From Fidelibacterota bacterium (GTDB taxonomy: Bacteria > Fidelibacterota > UBA8477 > JABMPR01): a DNA stretch of 64,000 bases. The position numbers were made by a program, and so were the translations under genes. The notes beneath the pieces are model-generated. The model made no database searches. It was not told the DNA's origin and saw nothing but the letters and a program-made list of their open reading frames with translations. Within the stretch, counting starts at the first letter, position 1. The number at the start of each line of letters is the position of its first letter. The DNA lies in the NCBI GenBank assembly GCA_018673925.1, contig JABHBL010000015.1, positions 62,001-126,000 of the forward strand, read 5' to 3'. Shown here in pieces: positions 44,797-53,515 of this stretch.

Positions 44797-45074
44797 GAAA
44801 TTCATGATAGAATTTGTCTTTAATGATTCATATTTCTCAGTAATTGCGTGAGGAATATAATGTGAAGATCGGTAGTTACAAATACTGTATTTCTCCAATA
44901 TAACTTTTTTCATAAAGCGCTTATTATCATTGATTTATCATGATATTTTTTGTCACCATTAGTTCCATATCACATGGCCTGAAATATTGATTTTCTGGAT
45001 TTGGGATTTTAATTTTACGCATTATCATGTCACGAATAAGATTTTTAACACAATTACCTTAAGGGGGTAAACAC

Positions 45075-46313
45075 ATGAAAAAAACACTCGTATTAGGTCT
45101 CATTCTATTGGTAGCAATCACATCTCTATATGCTACGGATAAGCGCGTCCAGGCCCTGGGAAATAATGCCTATATGCTACCTGGTGATGATGCCTCGATT
45201 CAGCTGTTTCCACAGAGAATCAATGATATGAACTTGATCTATTTTGAAGATATCCACCTAGGAAGCCCCAACTATTTACTGGTTGTAGGTGACTCTGCAA
45301 AATCCTGGGGTTTCTATGGAGGAAGCGTTCAGCAAGATGATTATTTCAACATCATTAGATCTCTTGGGGGACGATCAGCAGTACGCATGGGTGTCCGTTT
45401 AGGAATAACCAGCCAGACGGAAATTGATGATGATAAAGAAACAACACCTACTGTCAGCGAGGAGAAACTGAGCCAGACCAACATTATGCTTGACCTGGAA
45501 TATGGTCTTGATACGGAAGAGATGGAACTCTCAACCTCCATCGCCTTCGGTATGACCCCTGGCACCATTAATAGCTTATTGGGTTTTGCCCCAACACCAC
45601 ATGGAAGCTTTACAGGTGATTATGAATCCGGTGGTTCAAGTACTAGTGCCGAGGGAAAAGCAAGCAGACTTAGTTTTGCCCTGCAGGTAAAAGCCCGTTC
45701 AAACTCAGGTCTCCTTTTCTTTGATAACAGCTATGCCGTTTTTGGCTTAGCCTATCAGGGTGGGTCAAGTGAATACACCAGTGCCAACACAAAGATGGAA
45801 GATCAATCAGGCAGTCAATTTGCCATCAACTCAACTTACAGAGTCTTTAATAACCAGAATCTCGCAAACGATAAAATATTTCTGGTCTATGGACTTGGGG
45901 GTGGATTGTTCTTCACTCGCACTGCAGATGAGGGAAAATTGAGTGGCGCTGAAACGACAGACACAGATATGAGTTTTGGTCTCGTTGCACCAATTATGAA
46001 TATTGGTTTAGAAGCAAAGCTAAAATACACCACCCTGAGATTTGGAATGGAGAGACAGATCACAACCCTGGGATTCACCAGTTCAAAGAATGTCTATGTC
46101 TCAGGTAGTACTGATGATGAAGATACCTACTCCACCTTCTCCCTGGGTGGCAACGGTGTCTACAATTACAACGCTGGGATGGGTTTCAACTATGGAGATC
46201 TTCAGCTAGATATCCTGGTTAACAATACATTTTGGATTACTGGTCCTCAAATGATCTTTAATGACTTGTATGGTACACTTGGTGTCTGTGCAGATTTAGT
46301 ATATACTTTTTAA
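45075..46313 (+). CDS. Outer-membrane beta-barrel-like protein of unknown function
   Basis: A 412-residue protein with a signal peptide (MKKTLVLGLILLVAITSLYA). The mature part is rich in alternating hydrophobic/polar strands with Gly, Ser and Tyr (FLVYGLGGGLFFTRTA, FSLGGNGVYNYNAGMGFNYG) and ends in Phe (ADLVYTF), the mark of an outer-membrane barrel. No specific family is recognised. It is divergent from the hydrogenase operon and ends at a strong terminator, so it is transcribed alone. Confidence 0.7.
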   Translation: MKKTLVLGLILLVAITSLYATDKRVQALGNNAYMLPGDDASIQLFPQRINDMNLIYFEDIHLGSPNYLLVVGDSAKSWGFYGGSVQQDDYFNIIRSLGGRSAVRMGVRLGITSQTEIDDDKETTPTVSEEKLSQTNIMLDLEYGLDTEEMELSTSIAFGMTPGTINSLLGFAPTPHGSFTGDYESGGSSTSAEGKASRLSFALQVKARSNSGLLFFDNSYAVFGLAYQGGSSEYTSANTKMEDQSGSQFAINSTYRVFNNQNLANDKIFLVYGLGGGLFFTRTADEGKLSGAETTDTDMSFGLVAPIMNIGLEAKLKYTTLRFGMERQITTLGFTSSKNVYVSGSTDDEDTYSTFSLGGNGVYNYNAGMGFNYGDLQLDILVNNTFWITGPQMIFNDLYGTLGVCADLVYTF

Positions 46314-46330
46314 CTACTACAAGTCATACT

Positions 46331-46368
46331 ATCAAAAAAAGCCACCTCTCATGGTGGCTTTTTTTGAT
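46331..46368 (+). terminator. Bidirectional intrinsic terminator
   Basis: ATCAAAAAAAGCCACC (46331-46346) pairs perfectly with GGTGGCTTTTTTTGAT (46353-46368) around the loop TCTCAT, giving a GC core followed by a T-run on either strand. It closes the beta-barrel gene. Confidence 0.93.
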
Positions 46369-46460
46369 CAATTCAATTTGTGCAATAAATTAACAAACCT
46401 CTATAACGGTTATTTTACCAGGTTATATTCTCAGCATCAGTGAAGAAAAGAGGAGGAAGC

Positions 46461-46943
46461 ATGAATGTGAAATCATTTTATCAGGGTCCCATCCCCACCC
46501 TCGAGAAACTTGAAAAAGCTATCTATATCATTGCAGGAGGGTTATTGGTTGTGGCAGCATTTGCCATGCTTGGTAAAGCCGTACTCTCTTTTTTTACGGC
46601 CTTTAGTGAATCTACTCCCCGTGAAACAGCTCTCAGATTACTAGACGATCTGCTCCTGGTTCTCATGCTGGTTGAAATCCTGCATACCATTCTGGTCAGC
46701 CTCAAAACCCATGTAATCAAAACAGAGCCCTTCCTGGCAGTGGGACTCATCGCTGCCGTAAGACGCATACTGATTATCACGGTGGAAGCCGCCCATATTG
46801 CCGACCTTTCCGATGTTGTTTTCCAAAGGACCATGATTGAAATCAGCATACTGACCATCTCAATCCTGATTCTGGTATTTTCAATCTATCTGGTGCGTAA
46901 GAAAGCGCCTGAAACTGTGGAAACAGTCTCAAGTTTTCAATAG
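46461..46943 (+). CDS. PsiE-like membrane protein
   Basis: A 160-residue protein with four transmembrane helices (IYIIAGGLLVVAAFAMLGKA; LLDDLLLVLMLVEILHTIL; FLAVGLIAAVRRILIITVEA; MIEISILTISILILVFSIYL). The pattern resembles the phosphate-starvation-inducible PsiE family, whose function is not known. ATG 46461 is chosen because AGGAGG lies just upstream; an in-frame GTG at 46440 is weaker. The phosphodiester glycosidase gene follows on the same strand after about 50 bases. Confidence 0.72.
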   Translation: MNVKSFYQGPIPTLEKLEKAIYIIAGGLLVVAAFAMLGKAVLSFFTAFSESTPRETALRLLDDLLLVLMLVEILHTILVSLKTHVIKTEPFLAVGLIAAVRRILIITVEAAHIADLSDVVFQRTMIEISILTISILILVFSIYLVRKKAPETVETVSSFQ

Positions 46944-46992
46944 TCCCAGAACCCTGATTTATAACATGTTTAGATTTCTCGGAGATCCTCCC

Positions 46993-49464
46993 GTGCGAAA
47001 AACTTCCCTTTGGTTCATACTCATTGCACTGTCCTCTATCTCACTGATCGCTCAAAGCCTCATCAGTCGACCCGTTGGTCCAGGCATTCACCATCATCAT
47101 GCCTATCTGCCTGGTGGACCCTGGCATATTCAAATCCTGGAGATTGATCTCAGCGATACCATGAACACAATTGAAACAGTGAAGGCGTTTAATGCAATAG
47201 AAGGCTATGAGCGAACCTCATCCATGGCGAATCGATCAAATCGTGGGGGTCATACGGTGATTGGAGCCATCAATGGGGATTTTTATGCCAGCGGTGGTAT
47301 AACTATTGGTGCTCAGATTATCAATGGAACCCTTTTAAAGCGACCCTATCCCCGCTCCGTTTTTGCCCTGACGGCTGCGAAACAGCCCTTTATCAACATT
47401 TTAGATTATTATGGCCAGGTTGTTAAGAACGATAGTATGATTTTCTCAATTGGTGGTATCAATGAGGTGAGACAGGAGAATCAGCTCATTCTCTACAACC
47501 ACTATTTTGGTGCATCCACTGAAACCAATCAATGGGGCACAGAAATTAGTCTTCAGTATCTGCATCCGCCTCCAGGTATCAATGCCCCACAATATGCTGT
47601 GGTAACCAACAAAGACAGCCTCATGGGAGCTGAATCTGGGAATATGCAGATTCCAGCAAATATGGGGGCTATTCTTTCCGGCCATGGTCATGCACGGGAT
47701 TTTCTGAATGACTCTGTTTTTGTAGGTGATACACTGGCTATTCAGCTACAGCTTCACCCTGCTGATAATCATATTCTTAAAGAGCTCATTGGTGGAACTC
47801 CTCGCATCATCAGGGATGGTGTTAGCAGCGTTGAATGGGAAGCTGAATCCGTAGGCTCCAGCTTTGCCCATGATCGTCATCCAAGGACGGCTGTTGGCTT
47901 TAACGCCGATAGTACAGTGGTGTATTTCTTTACCGTAGATGGCCGACAAGGTGGCTATAGTGTAGGTATGAGCCTCTTCGAGCTGGCAGACTACATGCTG
48001 GAATGGGGCATCTATCAGGGAATAAACCTCGATGGAGGCGGATCAACCACCATGGTGGTACGGGGAGATGTCGTCAGCAGCCCATCTGATGCAGGGGGCG
48101 AACGATCGGTAGCCAATGCCCTGATGGCTATTTCAAAAGCACCTCTGGGACCCCTGACCTATCTCAACCTACCCTGGGATGAGACCTTTGCCCTGGTAGA
48201 GAGTCAGATTCAATTCAACGCCACTGGAACTGACAGCTACTATAATCCAGTTCCAGTAAATGGTGATTCAATTCTCTGGTCCTGTGACGAGATTATTGGT
48301 TCAATTTCAGCAACGGGTCTGTTCTCAGCTTCCGCAACTGAATCCAGCGGGTTGGTTATTGCACAACACGGAACGATCCATGATACCATGCTGGTGCATG
48401 TCACAGATATCGACATGCTCATACTCACCCCAAATCCTGTCATACTGGAAATTGGTAATCTCCAACTCATGAGTGCTGAAGCCCGAGATAGTTTTGGGAA
48501 CCTGATTCAAGTTGACTATGAATCGTATGAATGGTGGGTAACACCTGATATCGCAACAATATTTTCAGATGGGGCAGTCCATGCTTTACATGCTGGTTCT
48601 GGTTCCATTGAAGCCTCCTACCATGGTGTAAGTGCTTCCGTTCCCCTACTGGTTGGCAGTTCCACTTCTGTCATCTTGGACAATTTTAACACAACAAGCA
48701 ATTTTACGCTGAGTGGTGCAGTGATCAACCTGTCAGCCTGTAGTCTTGTTTCAGATACAGAACAGTTTGTATCTCCACCCTCCTCTGGAAAACTAAACTA
48801 TAGTTTGGCCACAGGTGGTACCAGTGTGCTCTACATGAATTGCAATATTCCCATATCCGGTACACCTGAATCAGTATCAATCCAGGTTTATGGGGACAAT
48901 TCTGCCCATTGGATTCGTGGGGAATTCAAAAATTCCAACGATGAGAAATTTATTCTGAATTTTACTGAAGCATCTCCTGGGATAAACTGGGATGACGAGT
49001 GGCGAGAAATTACTGTTATGCTCACCGAAGCAGCTCCACACTGGGGCAATGCCAGCGCAATACTGAGCTTCCCAATTACCTGGACAAAAATTTATCTGGC
49101 TGAAACTGATGATAACAACAAAGACTCAGGAAGCATATATTTTGATGATTTCAGAGTAAATTTTATTTCCAGCGAGATCAAAGACACTCAACGAGTTAGT
49201 CCCAAAATGTTTCATCTAGAAGATCATTTCCCCAATCCCTTTAACTCCAGCACGAGCTTCCGCTTTAGTATCCAGGAACCTGGTATTCTTGAGTTACGAC
49301 TCTATGGGCTGGATGGCCGAGAGGTTGATAGTCTTAAACAAGATGCCAGACCTGGCAGTCTGATTCTTAATTGGGAAGCCGGTAATCTTCCCAGTGGGAT
49401 TTATGTGTTTAGGGCGACGTTGGGTTCCCAGGAACTTTCTGGAAAATGCCTTCTGGTGAAATAA
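46993..49464 (+). CDS. Secreted phosphodiester glycosidase (NAGPA domain) with T9SS-type sorting domain
   Basis: About 823 residues. Signal peptide RKTSLWFILIALSSISLIAQ; the NAGPA domain (about 20-390) has HTVIGAINGDFYAS, DGRQGGYSVGMSLFELADY and INLDGGGSTTMV. A bacterial-Ig-like region (about 400-560) and a beta-sandwich, possibly carbohydrate-binding (about 560-725), follow. The last about 85 residues (HFPNPFNSSTSFRFSI ... LPSGIYVFRATLGSQELSGK) form a type A C-terminal sorting domain. The protein should be exported and surface-attached, hydrolysing phosphodiester-linked sugars. GTG 46993, with GGAG eight bases upstream, gives a clean signal peptide; ATG 46966 is an alternative. Confidence 0.85.
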   Translation: MRKTSLWFILIALSSISLIAQSLISRPVGPGIHHHHAYLPGGPWHIQILEIDLSDTMNTIETVKAFNAIEGYERTSSMANRSNRGGHTVIGAINGDFYASGGITIGAQIINGTLLKRPYPRSVFALTAAKQPFINILDYYGQVVKNDSMIFSIGGINEVRQENQLILYNHYFGASTETNQWGTEISLQYLHPPPGINAPQYAVVTNKDSLMGAESGNMQIPANMGAILSGHGHARDFLNDSVFVGDTLAIQLQLHPADNHILKELIGGTPRIIRDGVSSVEWEAESVGSSFAHDRHPRTAVGFNADSTVVYFFTVDGRQGGYSVGMSLFELADYMLEWGIYQGINLDGGGSTTMVVRGDVVSSPSDAGGERSVANALMAISKAPLGPLTYLNLPWDETFALVESQIQFNATGTDSYYNPVPVNGDSILWSCDEIIGSISATGLFSASATESSGLVIAQHGTIHDTMLVHVTDIDMLILTPNPVILEIGNLQLMSAEARDSFGNLIQVDYESYEWWVTPDIATIFSDGAVHALHAGSGSIEASYHGVSASVPLLVGSSTSVILDNFNTTSNFTLSGAVINLSACSLVSDTEQFVSPPSSGKLNYSLATGGTSVLYMNCNIPISGTPESVSIQVYGDNSAHWIRGEFKNSNDEKFILNFTEASPGINWDDEWREITVMLTEAAPHWGNASAILSFPITWTKIYLAETDDNNKDSGSIYFDDFRVNFISSEIKDTQRVSPKMFHLEDHFPNPFNSSTSFRFSIQEPGILELRLYGLDGREVDSLKQDARPGSLILNWEAGNLPSGIYVFRATLGSQELSGKCLLVK

Positions 49465-49502
49465 CACATGCAGTTGGGAGCTAAAACGGAGGGTTAAATC
49501 TA

Positions 49503-49958
49503 CTACTCGGGGTGAGGTCTAAAGGTTTTACTCATCTTATAATGTGGGAGACCAACTTCCTGGAATTCATTGCCCACAATCATATATCCCATATTCAAAT
49601 AGAAACCATGGGCACTCATACGTGCGTGGAGAACGAAAACCTGAAATCCCAGATTTAATAGATATGCTTCAAAAGCCATGAAAAGTCTTTTTCCTACACC
49701 TTGGTTCTGGTGATCCTCAGCAACAACCATCTGCTTGAGACGTACTTCATGTGTGGCAGTTGGAATCCCGATGATGCTGGAGATCAAATCGCCACTTTCG
49801 TCAAATGCTCCGAAATGATAGTAACGAGACTCCTGGCTCAAGTCATCATAAGAGCCGTCAAAGAGATCCATCCCAATAGGTTGTCTTAGGATTTGATGCC
49901 TCAGCTTGAGAGATGCTTCATAGGCATCTGTACCATGTTGAATTAAACTATATTCCAA
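49503..49958 (-). CDS. GNAT acetyltransferase
   Basis: A 151-residue protein with LKQMVVAEDHQNQGVGKRLF, containing the acetyl-CoA motif QNQGVG, and the GNAT C-terminal NMGYMIVGNEFQEVGLPHYKMSK. The overall form resembles ElaA/YjcF-type members. The acceptor is unknown. It starts two bases after the stop of the CAT-like gene and is the last gene of the pyruvate dehydrogenase operon. Confidence 0.88.
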   Translation of the reverse strand: MEYSLIQHGTDAYEASLKLRHQILRQPIGMDLFDGSYDDLSQESRYYHFGAFDESGDLISSIIGIPTATHEVRLKQMVVAEDHQNQGVGKRLFMAFEAYLLNLGFQVFVLHARMSAHGFYLNMGYMIVGNEFQEVGLPHYKMSKTFRPHPE

Positions 49959-49960
49959 GT

Positions 49961-50617
49961 TCAGCCTTCTAAAAAATTTTCGGGCAAGTTAGCACAAGAC
50001 TGAAAGGCTTCAAAATACTGTCCCAGGTGAAACCCATCCATGAGAGCGTGGTGTGCTTCTATTGAAATGGGCATGGTTGTCGTCCCATTTGTACTGGTAT
50101 ATTTTCCAAAGACAATCTTGGGGATGCTGTCTCCATTTCCATAGTTCCTGGGGTGACTCAACCCTCGAAAATGGACCCAGGGTATCACCGAATAGTGTAC
50201 CTGCCCCAGGTTGTGATCCTGGTCGTCCAGACGACTTTCAGGCTGACGACAGTTCTCTACTTGCTCTAAAACATGGGCTTCAAATTTTTTAAATGAATCC
50301 ATATAATCGAAGTAACAAAATGTGAAGACTTCGTTCGCCTTTAGCACCGTGGACCCAGCAGAAATTTTGGCATAATCCAAAACTTGACCATCAACTATCC
50401 GGTAGCGAAATTCTTTAATTTTATTTACCTGAAGTTGGGAAATGTACAAATAGGCTGCAAAAAATGAGTAACCGCGGATGCGGGTATACTCCAGGAGTTT
50501 GCTGACCTCGATATCAGCCGTTAAACCAAAGAAGGGGTTGTCATACCCCTTAAAAAATTCGAACTGTTCCTTCCGTTTCCATTGCTCAACATCAATGATC
50601 CGGAAGTCTGACATCAT
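49961..50617 (-). CDS. Chloramphenicol acetyltransferase-fold protein
   Basis: A 218-residue CatA-like protein. It shows WKRKEQFEFFKGYDNPFFGLT at the N-terminus and the catalytic HHALMDGFHLGQYF (HHxxxDG) at the C-terminus, the active-site motif shared by CAT and the E2 subunits of 2-oxo-acid dehydrogenases. It should form trimers and use acetyl-CoA. Genes of this family in environmental bacteria are often not resistance genes. It starts 12 bases after the lpdA stop, within the pyruvate dehydrogenase operon, so it may use the acetyl-CoA made there; the acceptor is unknown. Confidence 0.85.
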   Translation of the reverse strand: MMSDFRIIDVEQWKRKEQFEFFKGYDNPFFGLTADIEVSKLLEYTRIRGYSFFAAYLYISQLQVNKIKEFRYRIVDGQVLDYAKISAGSTVLKANEVFTFCYFDYMDSFKKFEAHVLEQVENCRQPESRLDDQDHNLGQVHYSVIPWVHFRGLSHPRNYGNGDSIPKIVFGKYTSTNGTTTMPISIEAHHALMDGFHLGQYFEAFQSCANLPENFLEG

Positions 50618-50629
50618 CTGCTCAGATGA

Positions 50630-52045
50630 TTATTTCTTTGGTGCGAATAGATCGGTAATGCTGCCAGCTACGATCTCAGCTGCATTCCCAACAGATTCTG
50701 ATAGACTTGGGTGAGGATGGATGATAAGGGCGATATCTTCCGCATCAGCTCCCATCTCCATTGCCAGAACCGCTTCGGCGATAAGATCACCAGCATTGGT
50801 TCCCACAATACTCATTCCAATCAATTTCCCACTCTCTTTATCAAACAGAGCCTTGGAGAATCCTTCAGTACGACCCAGCGCTAAAGCACGACCACTGGCA
50901 GACCAGGGAAAAACACCCTTGTCATAGGCTATCCCTTGCTCTTTGGCTTGAGTTTCTGTCAAACCAGCCCAGGCAATCTCAGGGTCAGTAAAAATTACAG
51001 CGGGGATAATGGAGACATCAAATGCTGCGGGTTGCCCACAGATAACCTCAGCGGCGACCTTGCCTTCATGGGTTGCCTTGTGAGCTAACATCGGATCACC
51101 GGTGATATCACCAATGGCATAAACATGAGGAACATTGGTCTGGCGTTTCTCATCAACTTTGATAAATCCACGTTCATCAATATCCAGACCGATATTTTCG
51201 AAGCCACTCCCAAAGGTGTTGGGACGACGACCGACTGCCACCAGGACCTTATCAACCCTCATGGTTTCAGGACCTGATTTGCCCTCAATCTTCACTTCCA
51301 GATAATCTTTTTGTGGATCAATCCCGAAAACCTTGGTTCCAGTTTGGATTGAAGCAAAATCTTTCATCAATCGTTTTTGCAGAGGCTTTACTACATCAGG
51401 ATCAGCACCAGGCAGCAGATTGGGCATAAACTCAACCACGGTAACCTTGGATCCCAGGGCGGAATAGATGGTTCCCATCTCGAGACCGATATAACCACCA
51501 CCAATAATCAGCAGGTTTTCAGGAATACCATCAAGATCCAAAGCTGAGGTAGAATCCATAATGCGGGGATCTTCTGGAAAACCAGGAATTTTTGTGGGAT
51601 GGGAGCCCACGGCAATAATTACGTCTTCAAAAGTGACTTCGGTAACACCATCAGCCTGAGTTACTTCAATACTGGTGGGTGAAGTGAAGACACCAGAACC
51701 AGTTACAATTTGAACTTTACGCGCTTTTGCCAGGGCTGCTATACCATTGGTTAAACGACCAACGACTCTCTCATTTTTCCATTGTTTTACGGCTTCCAAA
51801 TCCCATTCCGGTTCTGGAAAGGTGAGGCCAAAGCTTTTTACCTCAGCGCTCTCGGATTTCACACGAGCAAGATGTAGCAGAGCCTTGGAAGGGATACAGC
51901 CTCGATTTAAACAGACGCCACCCAGAGTTTCATCCTTATCGATAAGGATGACTGATTTTCCAAGATCGGCTGCACGAAATGCGGCAGCATATCCTCCGGG
52001 ACCAGCACCGAGGACAACAACATCGGCATGAAAGGAATTAGACAT
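50630..52045 (-). CDS. lpdA: Dihydrolipoyl dehydrogenase (E3)
   Basis: A 471-residue flavoprotein. It has VVVLGAGPGGYAAAFRAADL (FAD motif), the redox disulfide GGVCLNRGCIPSKALLHLA, a second nucleotide motif LIIGGGYIGLEMGTIYSALG and the active-site HPHPSLSE near the C-terminus. It reoxidises dihydrolipoyl groups of AceF with NAD+. It is third in aceE-aceF-lpdA, 14 bases after aceF. Confidence 0.97.
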   Translation of the reverse strand: MSNSFHADVVVLGAGPGGYAAAFRAADLGKSVILIDKDETLGGVCLNRGCIPSKALLHLARVKSESAEVKSFGLTFPEPEWDLEAVKQWKNERVVGRLTNGIAALAKARKVQIVTGSGVFTSPTSIEVTQADGVTEVTFEDVIIAVGSHPTKIPGFPEDPRIMDSTSALDLDGIPENLLIIGGGYIGLEMGTIYSALGSKVTVVEFMPNLLPGADPDVVKPLQKRLMKDFASIQTGTKVFGIDPQKDYLEVKIEGKSGPETMRVDKVLVAVGRRPNTFGSGFENIGLDIDERGFIKVDEKRQTNVPHVYAIGDITGDPMLAHKATHEGKVAAEVICGQPAAFDVSIIPAVIFTDPEIAWAGLTETQAKEQGIAYDKGVFPWSASGRALALGRTEGFSKALFDKESGKLIGMSIVGTNAGDLIAEAVLAMEMGADAEDIALIIHPHPSLSESVGNAAEIVAGSITDLFAPKK

Positions 52046-52059
52046 TTATACTCCTGAAA

Positions 52060-53319
52060 CTAAAATAAATTTTTGATCGCCTTTAATTCTTCAGCGATGA
52101 ACTTTGTCAATCTGGCTGCAGCTGCACCGTCGATGACCCGATGATCATATGAGAGTGAAAAAGGCAGCATCAGTCTTGGCTGAAACTCTGAGCCATCAAA
52201 TTCAGCCTGCATTTTTGACCGGGAAACACCTAGAATTGCAACCTGGGGTGGATTGACAATGGGTGAAAATCCTGTACCGCTAATACCACCTAGACTTGAG
52301 ATAGAAAAGGTAGCACCCACCAGTTCTGCAGGTTTGATTTTGCGATCGCGGGTTCGCGTACTCACATCCACCAACTCCACTGAGAGTTGACTCAAACTTT
52401 TCTGGTCCACATCTCGAATGACTGGAACAACCAGACCATTTGGTGTATCCACAGCAATCCCCAGATGGATATATTTTTTATGGATCAGATTTTCCCCATG
52501 GGCATCCAGTGAACTATTAAAGTCGGGAAATTCCTTCAAAGCATTGGCCACAGCCTTCATGATAAAGGGTAAAATAGAAAGCTTTCCACCATCTTTAGCA
52601 ACAGCATGTTTGTAGGTTTGTCTGAATGCTTCCAGGTCAGTAATATCTGTCTCATCATATTGGGTGACATGAGGGACGGTTTGCCAGGCACGCTGCAAGT
52701 TTACTGCGGTTGCCCTGCGAATCTTGCTGAGATGGACTTTCTCTATCTCCCCCCATTGGCTGAAATCAATTTCAGGTTGAGGAGGTCCGCTCATTCCAAC
52801 TGAAGGTGCATCGCTGAGACGTCCCTTCACATAATTCTGAACATCTTCCTTGAGCACACGGCCTTTGGGACCCGTTCCACTGACCTGACTCAGATCGGCA
52901 CCCAATTCACGGGCAAACCTGCGTACTGATGGGCTGGCAGGTATGACACGACGCTTAGTTACGGGGACTTCGATGGGCTCTTTTGGCATTTCCTCTTCTA
53001 CATGAGGTACTGGTGCTGTCTTTTTAGCAGGTTTCTTTTCAACTTTGGCTTCGGGCTCAGGAGCAGCCTCTTCTTCAGCCTCATCGGCTTCTATAGTCGC
53101 CAGGATGGTATTGGTACTGACTTCGGAGCCAGTTGTGATCCGAACATCCTTAATAGTGCCAGCAATCTCGGCTTCAATTTCCATGGAAGCCTTATCGCTC
53201 TCTAGTAGTACTAGAATATCACCTACATCTACATGGTCACCCGGTTTGACATTAATCTCGCCGACTTCAACACTATCAATGCCTTCCCCAAGATCCGGTA
53301 TGATTATTTCTTTTAGCAT
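52060..53319 (-). CDS. aceF: Dihydrolipoamide acetyltransferase (E2) of pyruvate dehydrogenase
   Basis: A 419-residue protein. It has one lipoyl domain (about 1-75) with the lipoylated Lys43 in [14 protein letters not shown], then an Ala/Glu/Pro/Lys-rich linker and a peripheral-subunit-binding domain (about 125-170, [20 protein letters not shown]). The catalytic domain ends in [15 protein letters not shown], with active-site His and Asp. It transfers the acetyl group to CoA and forms the complex core. A 196-base gap with REP-like hairpins separates it from aceE. Confidence 0.96.
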   Translation of the reverse strand: MLKEIIIPDLGEGIDSVEVGEINVKPGDHVDVGDILVLLESDKASMEIEAEIAGTIKDVRITTGSEVSTNTILATIEADEAEEEAAPEPEAKVEKKPAKKTAPVPHVEEEMPKEPIEVPVTKRRVIPASPSVRRFARELGADLSQVSGTGPKGRVLKEDVQNYVKGRLSDAPSVGMSGPPQPEIDFSQWGEIEKVHLSKIRRATAVNLQRAWQTVPHVTQYDETDITDLEAFRQTYKHAVAKDGGKLSILPFIMKAVANALKEFPDFNSSLDAHGENLIHKKYIHLGIAVDTPNGLVVPVIRDVDQKSLSQLSVELVDVSTRTRDRKIKPAELVGATFSISSLGGISGTGFSPIVNPPQVAILGVSRSKMQAEFDGSEFQPRLMLPFSLSYDHRVIDGAAAARLTKFIAEELKAIKNLF

Positions 53320-53372
53320 AATGTACTCTTTCTAATACCTAATTGAATTCTGTTGCGACGTCATCCCTAGCC

Positions 53373-53472
53373 GTCACACTGAGCGGAGTCGAAGTGTGAG
53401 GGATAGTATGCAAAGCTTAACTGCGGTCTTAGATGGTTCAATTTTCCACCCCTCGACTCCGCTCGGGGTGAC
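53373..53472. repeat. Pair of inverted REP-like palindromes between aceE and aceF
   Basis: Unit 1 (53373-53398) is CACACT-GAGCGGAGTCGA-AGTGTG. Unit 2 (53447-53472) is CACCCC-TCGACTCCGCTC-GGGGTG. The 12-base cores are exact reverse complements, and the flanking stems differ but stay base-paired. This head-to-head pair resembles REP/BIME elements, which in other bacteria modulate transcript stability or transcription between operon genes. Confidence 0.85.
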
Positions 53473-53515
53473 GATACAAGATAAAATTCACAGTTCGATA
53501 AATGATCATTTTGCA

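Larger units (their letters stand above)
44674..45074. other. Divergent intergenic region upstream of hydrogenase and beta-barrel genes
   Basis: About 400 AT-rich bases without a credible gene. It holds two dyads near the hydrogenase side (44737-44751 and 44776-44796) and, at its right end, TAAGGGGG as ribosome binding site for the beta-barrel gene. I could not assign -35/-10 boxes, and no sigma-54 sequence was found on the hydrogenase side. Confidence 0.6.

Noticed and set aside
44975-44990. TGGCCTGAAATATTGA as a sigma-54 promoter for the beta-barrel gene
   Set aside because: Spacing between the GG and the -12 block is one base too long and TGGCA is not kept.
49961-50617. CAT-like gene as an antibiotic resistance determinant
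   Set aside because: It sits in a metabolic operon with no mobile element or change in base composition; resistance cannot be inferred from the fold.
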